Notes under the pieces: generated by a model
Database searches by the model: none
Seen by the model: only the letters and a program-made list of their open reading frames with translations
What the model was told of the DNA's origin: nothing
From: Microbacterium sp.
GTDB taxonomy: Bacteria > Actinomycetota > Actinomycetes > Actinomycetales > Microbacteriaceae
Direction of reading: 5' to 3'
NCBI RefSeq assembly: GCF_031180975.1
Contig: NZ_JAPSLI010000001.1
Span: 301,521 to 365,520 of the forward strand
Length of the DNA stretch: 64,000 nt
Shown here: positions 16,428-25,226 of the stretch, one piece after another
How positions within the stretch are numbered: the stretch's first letter is position 1
How the letters are laid out: every line of letters starts with the position of its first letter
Translations under genes and position numbers: made by a program

Positions 16428-17438
16428 TCAGCCCGCCGAGGTGCTGCTCGGCGGACGTTCGCCGTGCAGCACCTCGTACACGTCACCGATGAACGCCTCG
16501 ATCTCGTCGTAGCCGGAGACCGGCCCGCCCGCCAGATAGCCGTCCGCTCCGACGAGCACCGCCGCCGGAGTCGACCAGTCCGCGATCGACCCCTGCACGT
16601 ACATGAACCGGTCGTGCAGCGACTGCGGCTCGTCGTACTCGGTGAGGCTGCTGTTCTCCGGCGCCGGCCAGAGCAGGAAACGCACCGCGACCTCGGGCAG
16701 CAGCGCGCGCCAGCGCGGCACCGCCTCGATCACCGGCCGACACGCCCCGCAGTCCTCCTTCACCGCCAGCAGCAGCATGGGCCCGCGAGCGGCGAGATCC
16801 CGCAGGTTCACGGTGCGCCCGTCGGCGAGCATGACCGGCACGGCGGGCGTCCTCGCACGCACGTACTCCCCCGGTTCAGCATCCGCCCCGCCCGCGCCGA
16901 CGACGGGCACCCCCGCCTCCACCGCTGCGGACGCCGGGGCAGGATGCCACAGCGAGAGCGCGACCGTGAGCGCCGCCGCGGCGAGCGCGGGAAGCCACGA
17001 CAAGTCGGCGCCGAGTGCGAGCGCCGGCCCACCGAAGACGGGCATCGTCCAGGTGGTGCCGGCCGTCGCCACCGCGAGCAGCAGGAACCAGGCGTTGCGC
17101 ACCACGGTCACCGCGGTGATCGGCCGGCGCGCCCCGAAGCAGCTGCAGGACGCCCCCTCGTCCCGCATCCGGGCACGCACGACGAGCACGAGGTAGACCG
17201 TGAACAGGGCGACGGACGCGACCCCGGCGAGCAGGCCGAGCCCGCCTCCGAGCAGCGCCACGGCGCCCGCGAGCAGCAGCTCGCCCCACGGATGCAGTCG
17301 CTGCAGCCATTCGCGCCGCAGCACGGCCGGGACGCCGAGGGCGGCCCAGCCGTCGTCGTCGGGATGCCGCAGCTTCCCCACCGCTCCGGCGACGAGCACC
17401 GCCGATACGAGCAGCGGCGCGACCGCGAGAACCGTCAT
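16428..17438 (-). CDS. MauE/DoxX-like membrane protein fused to a thioredoxin-like domain (copy 1)
   Basis: 336 residues from ATG 17438. Four or so membrane helices in residues 1-150 carry the MauE-type CSCFG motif (Cys98 and Cys100). A TlpA/thioredoxin-like domain follows, with a CGAC active site at about 230-233. MauE-type proteins support disulfide formation in exported proteins. The gene overlaps the PqqD gene upstream (ATGA), so it belongs to the operon glycosyltransferase-nucleotidyltransferase-PqqD-MauE. A paralogue of identical length is at 41833 beside a Tat-exported protein. The redox direction (oxidase or reductase) is not visible. Confidence 0.8.
   Translation of the reverse strand: MTVLAVAPLLVSAVLVAGAVGKLRHPDDDGWAALGVPAVLRREWLQRLHPWGELLLAGAVALLGGGLGLLAGVASVALFTVYLVLVVRARMRDEGASCSCFGARRPITAVTVVRNAWFLLLAVATAGTTWTMPVFGGPALALGADLSWLPALAAAALTVALSLWHPAPASAAVEAGVPVVGAGGADAEPGEYVRARTPAVPVMLADGRTVNLRDLAARGPMLLLAVKEDCGACRPVIEAVPRWRALLPEVAVRFLLWPAPENSSLTEYDEPQSLHDRFMYVQGSIADWSTPAAVLVGADGYLAGGPVSGYDEIEAFIGDVYEVLHGERPPSSTSAG
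16433..16454. terminator. Hairpin at the convergent DUF4012/MauE junction
   Basis: CCGCCGAG (16433-16440) pairs perfectly with CTCGGCGG (16447-16454) around GTGCTG. It begins 10 bases after the DUF4012 stop and lies inside the last codons of the MauE-like gene. Only 4 bases separate the two genes, so the terminator for the plus strand has to overlap the neighbour. Confidence 0.5.
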
Positions 17439-17710
17439 ACGTCCTCCCCGTGCTCGGCGACCAGGAGGCCGGCGTCGACGAGTGCCGCGGTGTAGAGGGC
17501 GGCGTCGGACGCGGCCTCCTCCTGCGGGCCGGCGCCTTCGGTGACCAGTCGGGCGGTCGCCGTCGGCAAGTCGGCATCCAGCACGGCGCGCCACACCTCC
17601 GCACCGATCCCGGCCAGCACGACGATCGGTCCTTCCGGGAGCGCGGCGGCGAACACGCGCACGCCGTCGTCGATCACGCCCACGTCGGGCGCGAGGCGGT
17701 AGCGCGTCAC
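17435..17710 (-). CDS. PqqD-like protein, second copy
   Basis: The 91-residue protein starts at GTG 17710, overlapping the nucleotidyltransferase stop (GTGA), and ends overlapping the MauE start. The pattern fits PqqD/RRE: strands in RYRLAPDVGVIDDGVRVFAAAL and PIVVLAG, GIGAEVWRAVL as first helix, then an Ala-rich helix and ALYTAALVDAGLLV as last helix. The same pairing of a PqqD module and this nucleotidyltransferase family occurs as one fused protein at 45556, which supports a shared function. No radical SAM enzyme is nearby. Confidence 0.65.
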   Translation of the reverse strand: MTRYRLAPDVGVIDDGVRVFAAALPEGPIVVLAGIGAEVWRAVLDADLPTATARLVTEGAGPQEEAASDAALYTAALVDAGLLVAEHGEDV

Positions 17711-18564
17711 GGCTGTCCCCTCCGTCCGAGCAGGTCCCGGCTCGCGGTGCGGATGCGGCGCAGGTATGCGACCGCGATGTCCCGACGGCCGGGCGGACGA
17801 CCCAGTTCGTGCTCCAGGGAGGACCGGTTCACCAGGGGCGCTCGTGCAGCCGTGCGGATCGCGGCGGCGATCGTCGGAGCCGCCCTGATGCGGCCCCACC
17901 ACTCGGCGACCCGGCCGCCGCCCTGCGACACCGTCTTCCAGAGCAGGTACTCCGGACGACCGCGATAGCGGTCCAGGTCGCCCAGGGCGGCTGCCACGGC
18001 CACCTCCGCCCGCAGGCGGCGGACCAGTTCGGTGCGCCGCGCCCGCTCCTCGGGCGTCTGCTGAGCCCAAAGCGTCGTGGCGTCGCTGCGGCGCTCCGGG
18101 TCGCGGGCGGCGTTCAGCGTCAGCAGCACCCCCTGCACGTCCGCCGAGGGCACCGCACAGGTGATCCCGGCCGTGACATGTTCGCCGCGGCCGGTCCAGA
18201 GCAGTTCGAACGCGTCCTGGTCGGGGATACGGATGCCGGGGAAGCGTCGGTGCAGGTCGAGGTACCCCCACTCCGGGTGGAAGTAGGTCTGCGCATGCTC
18301 GAACGGCGATCCCTCTACGAACGTGCTGTAGACACGCCATCCGCTTCGCAGCAGTTCCCAGTGCATCCGGTCGACGGCCGAGGGGTCGATCAGGACGTCG
18401 ACGTCGGTGCTGCCCCGAACGGCGCCGCGCAGACGCCCCTCCACCGTGCTGCCCTTGATGTGCAGCAGCCGCGCATCGGCGCGGCGTCCGATCACCTGCA
18501 CGGCCGCGCGGGTGAACGCCAGGCGCACCTCGAGGCTGATCGGCGTGGTGTCCCATGACTGCAC
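17707..18564 (-). CDS. Nucleotidyltransferase-fold protein (NTP_transf_5 family)
   Basis: The 285-residue protein begins at GTG 18564. The nucleotidyltransferase core shows HIKGSTVEGRL (about 35-45) and GSTDVDVLID (about 51-60), the last giving the paired metal-binding aspartates (Asp54, Asp56). The C-terminal part is Arg-rich and helical. The family co-occurs with PqqD-like proteins and HPr-kinase-like proteins in PEP-CTERM and lasso-peptide clusters (PadeN type). What it nucleotidylates is unknown. It lies 9 bases after the glycosyltransferase 18574 and is coupled to PqqD. Confidence 0.75.
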   Translation of the reverse strand: MQSWDTTPISLEVRLAFTRAAVQVIGRRADARLLHIKGSTVEGRLRGAVRGSTDVDVLIDPSAVDRMHWELLRSGWRVYSTFVEGSPFEHAQTYFHPEWGYLDLHRRFPGIRIPDQDAFELLWTGRGEHVTAGITCAVPSADVQGVLLTLNAARDPERRSDATTLWAQQTPEERARRTELVRRLRAEVAVAAALGDLDRYRGRPEYLLWKTVSQGGGRVAEWWGRIRAAPTIAAAIRTAARAPLVNRSSLEHELGRPPGRRDIAVAYLRRIRTASRDLLGRRGQP

Positions 18565-18573
18565 GGGGCCAGC

Positions 18574-19755
18574 CTATGCCCGGCCGGTCCGTCCCCGACG
18601 GCGGATCACCTCGTGAAAGACGTCGGCGTGCGCCCGCGCCACAGCCGCGTCGTCGAGCAGACCGGGGGTCCGCACCGCCGCCGCCCCGAGCCGGGCCCGC
18701 AACTCCGGGTCGTCGGCGACCTCCTTCAACACCGCGGCGAGCGCGACCGGGTCGCGCGGGCGCACGCGGCGCCCGTTCACGCCGTCGTCCACCCATTCCA
18801 CCGGTCCCCCCTCGTCGGCGACCACTGCGGCCGCTCCTGACGCGAGATACTGCAGCACGTTCTGACCCAGCGGCTCGGCGCGGGTGGAGTACTGCACGGC
18901 GATGTCCCACCCGCCGAGCAGGCCCGGCACGTCGTCGACGTGACCGAGCAGGCGCACTCGATCGGACACCCCGAGTTCCTCGGCCCGAGCGCGCAGCCGT
19001 TCGACGAACGCCTCGTGCTCGAAGGGCGCTCCGCCGGCGAACTCCAGCCGTGCGTCCCCGTCGGGGAACGCCGCGGCGAACGCCTCGAGCAGCTCCGCCT
19101 GCCCCTTCCACGGGTCGATCCGGGCCAGCATGCCGATCCGCACCGGACCGTCGCCGCGCGCGCCCCGCGGCGCGATGACGAGTCCGGCGGCGCTCGGGAT
19201 CACGGCCCGCACCGCGTCCGGCCGCAGGAACGGTGCCGCCGTGGCCAGGGTGGTGCGCGAGTTCGCGATCACGCCGTCGGCGCGCGGCAGCACGAGTCGG
19301 GTCATCACCCGGTATCCGAACGCGCCCAGGCTGTCCGGCTCGACGAGGTCGCGCAAGTGCACGATCAAGGGCAGGCGGGATCCGAGCAGCGCCAGGGCGG
19401 CGTAGGCCGCGGCACGGCTGCTGTTCGCGGCCACCAGATCTCCGGAGCGCACGAGCGGGTGCATCCGCGTCACGACCGCCTGGTACATGAGCCGCAGCGC
19501 CAGACCGGCCAACCGGAGCGGCGAGCTGCCGCTGCCGCCGCTGCCCTGGCGCACTCCGCCCGTGCGGCGTACGACCGAGGGAGGCAACTGACTGAACGCG
19601 TCGACCTCGTCGACGGCGGGCACGAGCACGGCGGGCGTCCACGACGGCCCGGCGCGCAGCAGCCTGATCAGCGCCAGCTCGGCACCACCGCGCACGGTGG
19701 TGTGATCGAGGTGCACGACGCGAGGTGCACTCGTCCCCAGAATCCCCGCCTTCAC
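18574..19755 (-). CDS. Glycosyltransferase, GT4 type
   Basis: The 393-residue GT-B protein has an N-terminal acceptor domain (HTTVRGGAELALIRLLRAG) and a C-terminal nucleotide-sugar domain with IGMLARIDPWKGQAELL and the glutamate motif EPLGQNVLQYLASGAAAVVADEGG (about 290-320). It probably adds one sugar of the repeat unit on the cytoplasmic face. First gene of the minus-strand operon with the nucleotidyltransferase, PqqD and MauE genes. A start at ATG 19755 is likely, though an internal GTG cannot be excluded. Donor and linkage cannot be deduced. Confidence 0.85.
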   Translation of the reverse strand: MKAGILGTSAPRVVHLDHTTVRGGAELALIRLLRAGPSWTPAVLVPAVDEVDAFSQLPPSVVRRTGGVRQGSGGSGSSPLRLAGLALRLMYQAVVTRMHPLVRSGDLVAANSSRAAAYAALALLGSRLPLIVHLRDLVEPDSLGAFGYRVMTRLVLPRADGVIANSRTTLATAAPFLRPDAVRAVIPSAAGLVIAPRGARGDGPVRIGMLARIDPWKGQAELLEAFAAAFPDGDARLEFAGGAPFEHEAFVERLRARAEELGVSDRVRLLGHVDDVPGLLGGWDIAVQYSTRAEPLGQNVLQYLASGAAAVVADEGGPVEWVDDGVNGRRVRPRDPVALAAVLKEVADDPELRARLGAAAVRTPGLLDDAAVARAHADVFHEVIRRRGRTGRA

Positions 19756-19847
19756 AGAGGCCTCCCCAGAACCTCTGCCGCCGGGGCCTCCCCAGGCACT
19801 CGTCCGACGGCTATGGTTGCTCTCACAGCATATCTGGGGGAGGCCGC

Positions 19848-21893
19848 GTGCGGGTGCTGCGAATTTCGCACAGCGCCACTGTGTCCGCGTGGCGGGGCAG
19901 GGAGCGCGCGCTGCGTGCTGACGGTGTGGACGTCGAACTCATCACAGCCGCCTGCTGGCACGCCGGCGGCGTCCCGGTCGAACTCGATGCGGACCCCGAC
20001 GAGCGGGTCCGCCCGGCGCGCACCTGGGGCTCGCACCCGGCGCTGTTCCTGTACGACCCGCGGCCGATCTGGCGCGCTCTCGCCGAACCCTGGGACGTCG
20101 TCGACGTGCACGAGGAGCCGTTCGCACTCAGCACCGCCGAGGTGCTGCTGCTGCGGATGCTGCGCCGCAACCGGTCCCCGATCGTGCTCTACACCGCGCA
20201 GAACCTGCGAAAGAGCTATCCGCCGCCGTTCCGCTGGCTGGAGCGGTGGGCTCTGCGCACGGCAGCCGGGGTGTCCGCCTGCAATGCGGAGGCGGCGCGG
20301 ATCGCCCAGGACAAGGGCTTCCCAGGGAGGGCGCGGGTGATCCCGTTGGGCGTGGACGTCGAGCCGGCGGTCGGCGGCGAAGCGGATGCTGTGCCGGCCG
20401 AGGGGCCCGTGACGGTGGGGTTTCTCGGACGTCTCGTGCCCGAGAAGGGTGTGTCGGTGCTTCTGGACGCCCTCCGGCTGCAACCGCGGCTGCGGGCGCG
20501 CATCGCCGGCGCCGGCCCGCTGGCAGCCGAACTGCCCGCCCTGGCCGCCGCCCGGGGCGTGGCCGAGCGGGTGGAGCTCGCCGGCCCGCTGGCACCCGAG
20601 CAGGTGTCCGAGTTCTACCGGTCGATCGACGTCCTCGCCGTTCCGTCTGTACCCACACGCAGCTGGACCGAGCAGTTCGGTCGGGTCGCCGTGGAGGCGA
20701 TGGCCCTGGGCGTGCCGGTCGTCGCCAGTGACGCCGGTGCCCTGCCCGACGTGGTCGGGGGTGCGGGGCTGATCGTTCCCGCCGGCGATTCCCGGGCGCT
20801 CGCCCGGGTGCTGCTCGACGCGGCCGGTCCGCAACGGGCCGAACTGATCGACGCCGGGCTCGAGCGGGCGCGCGCGTGTTCCTGGCCGGCCGTCGCCGCC
20901 GCCTACCGCGACCTGTACGACAGTGTGCTGCCCGTCGGGTCCCCGACCCCGCCGAACGGCCCCACTCCCGTCGGGTCCCCGACCCCGCCGAACGGCCCCA
21001 CTCCCGTCGGGTCCCCGAGCTTGTCGCAGGGCCCCAACGGGGACGGACACTCCGTCGAGGTCGTCGTCGTCGCCTACGGCGCGATCGGGATGCTGCGCCG
21101 CGCCCTCGCGCCGGTCGCCGGAATGCCGGTGACTGTCGTCGACAACTCCTCCCTGCCCGAGATCGCCGCACTGTGTCAGGAACTCGGCATCCGTTACATC
21201 GACCCCGGCAGCAATCTCGGGTTCGGCGCGGCCGTGAACGTCGCGCTCTCCGATCGCCTGCTCCCCGACGCGGACGTGCTGCTGCTCAATCCCGACGCCG
21301 AGATCGACCGAGACGGCATCACGGCCCTGCAGCGCGCTCTGCGCGCGGATCCGAGGCTCGCCAGCGTCGGCCCCGCGCAGGCCGACCCCGACGGACACAC
21401 GGCGCAGGTGGAGTGGCCCTTCCCGGCTCCGCACCGTGCGGTGCTGGAGGCCGTCGGTCTGGGCGGGCTGGCCGGCGGCCCGCGCTTCGTGATCGGGTCG
21501 GTGCTGCTGCTGCGCGCCGAAGCTCTCGCGCAGGTCGGCGGGTTCGACGAGCGGTTCTTCCTGTACGCGGAGGAGACCGACTGGGCGTACCGGGCGCACC
21601 TGCTCGGCTGGCGGCACGCGGCCGTGCCCGAGGTCACCGCCGTCCACGCCGCCGGCGGCACCAGCTCCGACCCGAGGCGTCGCGAGGCGCACTTCTACGC
21701 CTCGCTGGAGCGGTACCTGCGCAAGCACCACGGCGCCGTCGGGTGGGCCGTGGCCCGCTGGGCGAACTGGGCCGGCGCTTCCGTCCGTGCACTCGCGCTG
21801 CGGGGCGAGGAGCGCGTCCGCGCGCGACGGCGCGCCGCGATCCACCGCCTCGGCCCCGTGCGCGTCGAGGCCCGATTCCGCGCGAGGCCATGA
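19848..21893 (+). CDS. Two-domain glycosyltransferase: GT4 fused to GT2 through a repeat-encoded linker
   Basis: 681 residues from GTG 19848 with GGGGGAGG upstream. Residues 1-350 are a GT4 enzyme (FLGRLVPEKGVSVLLDAL; EQFGRVAVEAMALGVPVVAS). Residues 362-400 are three 12-residue repeats of PVGSPTPPNGPT type. Residues 401-650 are a rhamnosyltransferase-like GT2 domain (VEVVVVAYGAIGML; LLNPDAEIDRDG; ERFFLYAEETDWAYR). It may add two successive sugars. The linker is encoded by 36-bp repeats related to intergenic repeats elsewhere in the window. The stop overlaps the next GT start (ATGA). Confidence 0.9.
   Translation: MRVLRISHSATVSAWRGRERALRADGVDVELITAACWHAGGVPVELDADPDERVRPARTWGSHPALFLYDPRPIWRALAEPWDVVDVHEEPFALSTAEVLLLRMLRRNRSPIVLYTAQNLRKSYPPPFRWLERWALRTAAGVSACNAEAARIAQDKGFPGRARVIPLGVDVEPAVGGEADAVPAEGPVTVGFLGRLVPEKGVSVLLDALRLQPRLRARIAGAGPLAAELPALAAARGVAERVELAGPLAPEQVSEFYRSIDVLAVPSVPTRSWTEQFGRVAVEAMALGVPVVASDAGALPDVVGGAGLIVPAGDSRALARVLLDAAGPQRAELIDAGLERARACSWPAVAAAYRDLYDSVLPVGSPTPPNGPTPVGSPTPPNGPTPVGSPSLSQGPNGDGHSVEVVVVAYGAIGMLRRALAPVAGMPVTVVDNSSLPEIAALCQELGIRYIDPGSNLGFGAAVNVALSDRLLPDADVLLLNPDAEIDRDGITALQRALRADPRLASVGPAQADPDGHTAQVEWPFPAPHRAVLEAVGLGGLAGGPRFVIGSVLLLRAEALAQVGGFDERFFLYAEETDWAYRAHLLGWRHAAVPEVTAVHAAGGTSSDPRRREAHFYASLERYLRKHHGAVGWAVARWANWAGASVRALALRGEERVRARRRAAIHRLGPVRVEARFRARP
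20931..21038 (+). repeat. Three in-frame 36-bp direct repeats forming the glycosyltransferase linker
   Basis: Units begin at 20931, 20967 and 21003, each opening CCCGTCGGGTCCCCGA. The first two are identical; the third diverges to GAGCTTGTCGCAGGGCCCC, which resembles the intergenic element GGGTCC...GAGC..TGTCG...GGGCCC at 42873-42904. Each unit is 12 codons, so copy changes keep the frame. Confidence 0.9.
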
Positions 21894-23023
21894 TGCACAT
21901 CGTCCAGATCGCCCCGCAGATCGCCCGCGGCTCCGGTGTCGCCGGCGTCGCCTGGAACCTGGAGCGGGAATGGCGTGCGCTCGGGCACACCGTCGAGTCC
22001 TTCACGATGGCGCAGCTCGGCCGGCGTCCCGCCCCGGACTCCGGCAACCGCGTCGTGCGGGCGCTGCAGCGCATCGTCGAGGCGGTCGACTTCAGCGTGA
22101 ACGGCACCCGGGCGGCGAAGCGCTTCCTCGCGGAGCGGCCGCACGCGGCATCCGTCTGCCACAACGCCGTCCTCACCGGGGACATCTACGTCAACCACGG
22201 CGTGCTGCTCGCCTCGTTCAAGGCGCGTGGCGGCGTGTGGTGGCGTGTGCTGCGCAACCCGCTGCACATATTCACCACGGTGCGCGATCGCATCCGCTAC
22301 CGCAGTCGCGCCCATCGCGCGATCGTCGCGCTGTCGCAGAGCGAGGTCACCACCCTGCGGCAGGTGTACCCGCGGCTGCGTCCCCCGATCCACGTCATCC
22401 CGAACGCCGTCGACCTGGAGCGCTTCCGCCCGCCGACGGACGAGCAGCGCCGTGAGGCGCGCGCCGCGTTCAATCTCGACGACGAGGACCGCGTGGTGAT
22501 CTTCGTCGGGCACGAGTTCGACCGCAAGGGCCTGCACCACGCCATCGACGCGCTCGGCGAGGCGACCACGGTGATGCTGCTGGTCGTCGGCGGCAACGAG
22601 GAGAGCATCGGGCGGATGCGACGACGTGCCGAGGCGCGCGGCGTCGCGGACCGGGTGCTGTTCGCCGGGCGGCGCGGCGACCTGCCGCTGCTGTTCGCGG
22701 CCTCCGACATGTTCACGCTGCCGAGTGCCTACGAGGCGAACGCGCTCGTCGTGCTCGAGGCGCTGGCGTCCGGCATCCCGGTGATCGCGACGCCGGTCGG
22801 CTTCGCGCCCGAGATCGTGCGCGACGGCGTGAACGGCGCACTGGTCCCGGCCGACCCGCACGAGCTCGCCGCTGCCTTCGAGCGGTTCGCGGCGGACGCA
22901 CCCGGCGCGCGTCGCGACGCCTGCAGGCAGAGCGTGCTGCCGCTCACCTGGCGAGCCACCGCACAGGGGTACGTCGATCTGCTCGCCGAACTGCGACCCG
23001 AACTCGCGGAGCGGGCGCCGTGA
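21890..23023 (+). CDS. Glycosyltransferase, GT4 type
   Basis: 377 residues from ATG 21890, overlapping the previous stop (ATGA). It has an N-terminal fold with GSGVAGVAWNLEREWRALGH and a nucleotide-sugar domain with FVGHEFDRKGLHHAIDAL and PSAYEANALVVLEALASGIPVIATPVG (E-x7-E at about 290-300). Three more GT genes follow, each coupled by a 4-base overlap, so the enzymes probably act in sequence on one lipid-linked acceptor. The donor is unknown. Confidence 0.88.
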   Translation: MMHIVQIAPQIARGSGVAGVAWNLEREWRALGHTVESFTMAQLGRRPAPDSGNRVVRALQRIVEAVDFSVNGTRAAKRFLAERPHAASVCHNAVLTGDIYVNHGVLLASFKARGGVWWRVLRNPLHIFTTVRDRIRYRSRAHRAIVALSQSEVTTLRQVYPRLRPPIHVIPNAVDLERFRPPTDEQRREARAAFNLDDEDRVVIFVGHEFDRKGLHHAIDALGEATTVMLLVVGGNEESIGRMRRRAEARGVADRVLFAGRRGDLPLLFAASDMFTLPSAYEANALVVLEALASGIPVIATPVGFAPEIVRDGVNGALVPADPHELAAAFERFAADAPGARRDACRQSVLPLTWRATAQGYVDLLAELRPELAERAP

Positions 23024-24054
23024 CCCCGCTGCGCATCGTGCACGCCGTCCGCTCGGACGGGTTCGCCGGGGTGGAGCAGTTCATGCTGCGGCTCGCGAGC
23101 GCACAGGCCGAGCAGGGGCACGACGTGACGGTCGTCGGCGGCGCGGCCGCGCGCATGCGCGACCCGCTCGCCGCGGCCGGCGCACGGTCGCTGCCGGCGG
23201 ATCGCCTGACCGACGTGATCCGTCAGGTGCGGCGCCTCCCCGCCGACGTCGTCAACGCGCACATGACCGCCGCGGATGCCGGATGCGCGATCGCCCTGGC
23301 CGGCAGGCCGCGCGTCGCGCTGGTGTCCACCCGTCACTTCGCCGGCCGGCGCGGACGGCTGGGCCCGGTGCCGATCGACGCTCTGATCGGTCGTCGGGTG
23401 GACGCGGAGATCTCGATCAGCCGCGCCGTGGCGGCGGCGACGGGTCGTCCGTCGACCGTGGTGCACACCGGCATCCCGCCGGCCGCGACGGTGGCGGACG
23501 GCGAGTCGAAGACCGTGCTGATGGTGCAGCGACTGCAGCCCGAGAAGCGTGCCGCAGTGGGCGTGGAGGCGTTCCTCGCCTCCGGCCTCGCCGCCGACGG
23601 CTGGCGCCTCGACGTGGTGGGCAAAGGACCGGAACGGCCGCGTCTGGAGGCGCTGATCGCGGCGCACCCGCACGGCACGGCGGTGCGACTGCTGGGTGTG
23701 CGCGACGACGTCCCGCAGCTGCTCGCGCGTGCGGCTCTGCTGATCGCGCCGTGCCCGGTGGAGGGCCTGGGTCTCGCCGTGCTCGAGGCGATGGCGCACG
23801 GGGTCGCTCCGGTCGCCGCCGGCGCGGCCGGGCATCTCGACCTGCTGGACGGGCTCGACGACCGGGCGCGATTCCGACCGGACGATGTCGGCGACGCCGC
23901 CGCCGCGCTGCAGGCCTTCGCCCGCGACGCACCACGGCGCCGACGTCTGGCGGCGGCGGCGCGGGAGCGTGCCCAGACCGAGTTCTCGATCGCTGCGCAG
24001 GCCGCCGGCACCGAGGCCGTGTACCGCCAGGCGATGCGGAGGCGCGCCGGATGA
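23020..24054 (+). CDS. Glycosyltransferase, GT4 type
   Basis: The 344-residue protein opens LRIVHAVRSDGFAGVEQFML, with MVQRLQPEKRAAVGVEAFLA and CPVEGLGLAVLEAMAHGVAPVAAGAAG as the donor-binding segments. It starts at GTG 23020 inside the preceding stop codon region and ends overlapping the next ATG. It is slightly short compared with typical 370-residue GT4 enzymes, but the core motifs are intact. Confidence 0.87.
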   Translation: MTPLRIVHAVRSDGFAGVEQFMLRLASAQAEQGHDVTVVGGAAARMRDPLAAAGARSLPADRLTDVIRQVRRLPADVVNAHMTAADAGCAIALAGRPRVALVSTRHFAGRRGRLGPVPIDALIGRRVDAEISISRAVAAATGRPSTVVHTGIPPAATVADGESKTVLMVQRLQPEKRAAVGVEAFLASGLAADGWRLDVVGKGPERPRLEALIAAHPHGTAVRLLGVRDDVPQLLARAALLIAPCPVEGLGLAVLEAMAHGVAPVAAGAAGHLDLLDGLDDRARFRPDDVGDAAAALQAFARDAPRRRRLAAAARERAQTEFSIAAQAAGTEAVYRQAMRRRAG

Positions 24055-25172
24055 CGGATCTCGTGGTGATCTCCCTCGAGGGGTGGGATGCCGTGTGGCG
24101 GCGCAACCAGCATCTGGTCGCCGGTCTGCTCGCCGAGGACCGCGACCTGCGGGTGCTGTTCGTCGAGCCGCCCGACGACCCCCTGCACGACCTGCGCGGG
24201 CGTCGCCGCCCGCGGTTCGGTCACGCCGTCCGAGCGGTGGACGAGCGGCTGTGGACCTACCGCCCCGTGAAGTGGCTGCCCCGCCGTCTCGACCCGCACG
24301 GCGACGAGCGGCGCGCCGACCGTGTGCGGCGGGTCGCCGCGCGGCTCGGCTTCGCGGCGCCCCTGCTCTGGGTGAACGACCCGTCGGCGGCGCCGCTGCT
24401 CGTGCGCAGCGGCTGGCCGGCGCTGTACGACATCACCGACGACTGGCTGAGCGCCGACCGCGCCGACGCCGAGCTCACCCGGGTCGCCGACGGCGAGCGA
24501 ATGCTGTTGACGCGGGCCGCACAGGTGGTGGCCTGCTCCCCGGAACTCGTCCGACGGAAGGCGCCCGTGCGCGCAGAGAGCGGGCGCCCCGGCATCCGCC
24601 TCATCCCCAACGCGGTCGATGTGACCGCCTATCGTGAGCCGGCCCCGCGGCCGGCGGGACTCGGCGACGGTCCGGTGGCGCTGTACGTGGGCACGCTGCA
24701 CACCGATCGGCTCGACGTGCGTCTGTGCGCCGACGCCGCCCGCGCGCTCGCCGGGCGGGTACGGCTCGTGCTCGCCGGGCCCGACGCGCTCGGGCCCGCG
24801 GAACGACGGATGCTGGACGAGGCCGGCGTACGGCGGCTCGGGCCTCTCGCGCGCGCCGATGTACCGGCGCATCTGCGGCATGCCGATGTGCTCGTCGTGC
24901 CGCACGTCGTGACCCCGTTCACCGAGAGCCTCGACCCCATCAAGCTGTACGAATACCAGGCGGCGAACCGGCCGGTGGTGTCCACACCGGTGGCGGGCTT
25001 CCGCGACGCGGACGACCCGCGCGTGCGCATCGCCGACGGTGCCGGGTTCGCCGACGCCGTGCTGGATGCCGTCGCGGCACCGCTGCCGGATCGCGCACCT
25101 GCGCCGCCCGACTGGGGCGAACGCGTCGTCGAGATGCGCGAGGTCCTCGCCGCTCTGCAGCAGACACACTGA
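24051..25172 (+). CDS. Glycosyltransferase, GT-B fold (TuaH-like)
   Basis: 373 residues from ATG 24051, coupled to the previous gene. The N-terminus LVVISLEGWDAVWRRNQHLV matches the TuaH-like group, which transfers sugars in teichuronic-acid-type polymers. The C-terminal domain shows VALYVGTLHTDRLDVRLCAD and PFTESLDPIKLYEYQAANRPVVSTPVAG. Last gene of the four-GT run; a strong terminator follows immediately. The similarity to TuaH is at the level of motif pattern only. Confidence 0.82.
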   Translation: MTDLVVISLEGWDAVWRRNQHLVAGLLAEDRDLRVLFVEPPDDPLHDLRGRRRPRFGHAVRAVDERLWTYRPVKWLPRRLDPHGDERRADRVRRVAARLGFAAPLLWVNDPSAAPLLVRSGWPALYDITDDWLSADRADAELTRVADGERMLLTRAAQVVACSPELVRRKAPVRAESGRPGIRLIPNAVDVTAYREPAPRPAGLGDGPVALYVGTLHTDRLDVRLCADAARALAGRVRLVLAGPDALGPAERRMLDEAGVRRLGPLARADVPAHLRHADVLVVPHVVTPFTESLDPIKLYEYQAANRPVVSTPVAGFRDADDPRVRIADGAGFADAVLDAVAAPLPDRAPAPPDWGERVVEMREVLAALQQTH

Positions 25173-25207
25173 ACTCGCCGGGGGTCGCAGCGACCCGCGG
25201 CGAGTTC
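25171..25207. terminator. Bidirectional terminator between the GT run and the Tat-protein gene
   Basis: GAACTCGCCG (25171-25180) pairs with CGGCGAGTTC (25198-25207), and inside it GGTCG pairs with CGACC around CAG. It lies directly after the stop of the plus-strand GT gene and 20 bases after the stop of the minus-strand Tat gene, so it serves both. Confidence 0.8.
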
Positions 25208-25226
25208 AGCAGGCGTCGTCCGCTGC

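Noticed and set aside
17435..17710. PQQ or other radical-SAM RiPP pathway
   Set aside because: No protein in the window has a CxxxCxxC radical SAM motif.
19725..19847. Upstream in-frame extension of the GT4-GT2 fusion
   Set aside because: The GTG at 19848 has a strong ribosome-binding site and begins the GT4 fold; the extension overlaps the divergent gene's start.
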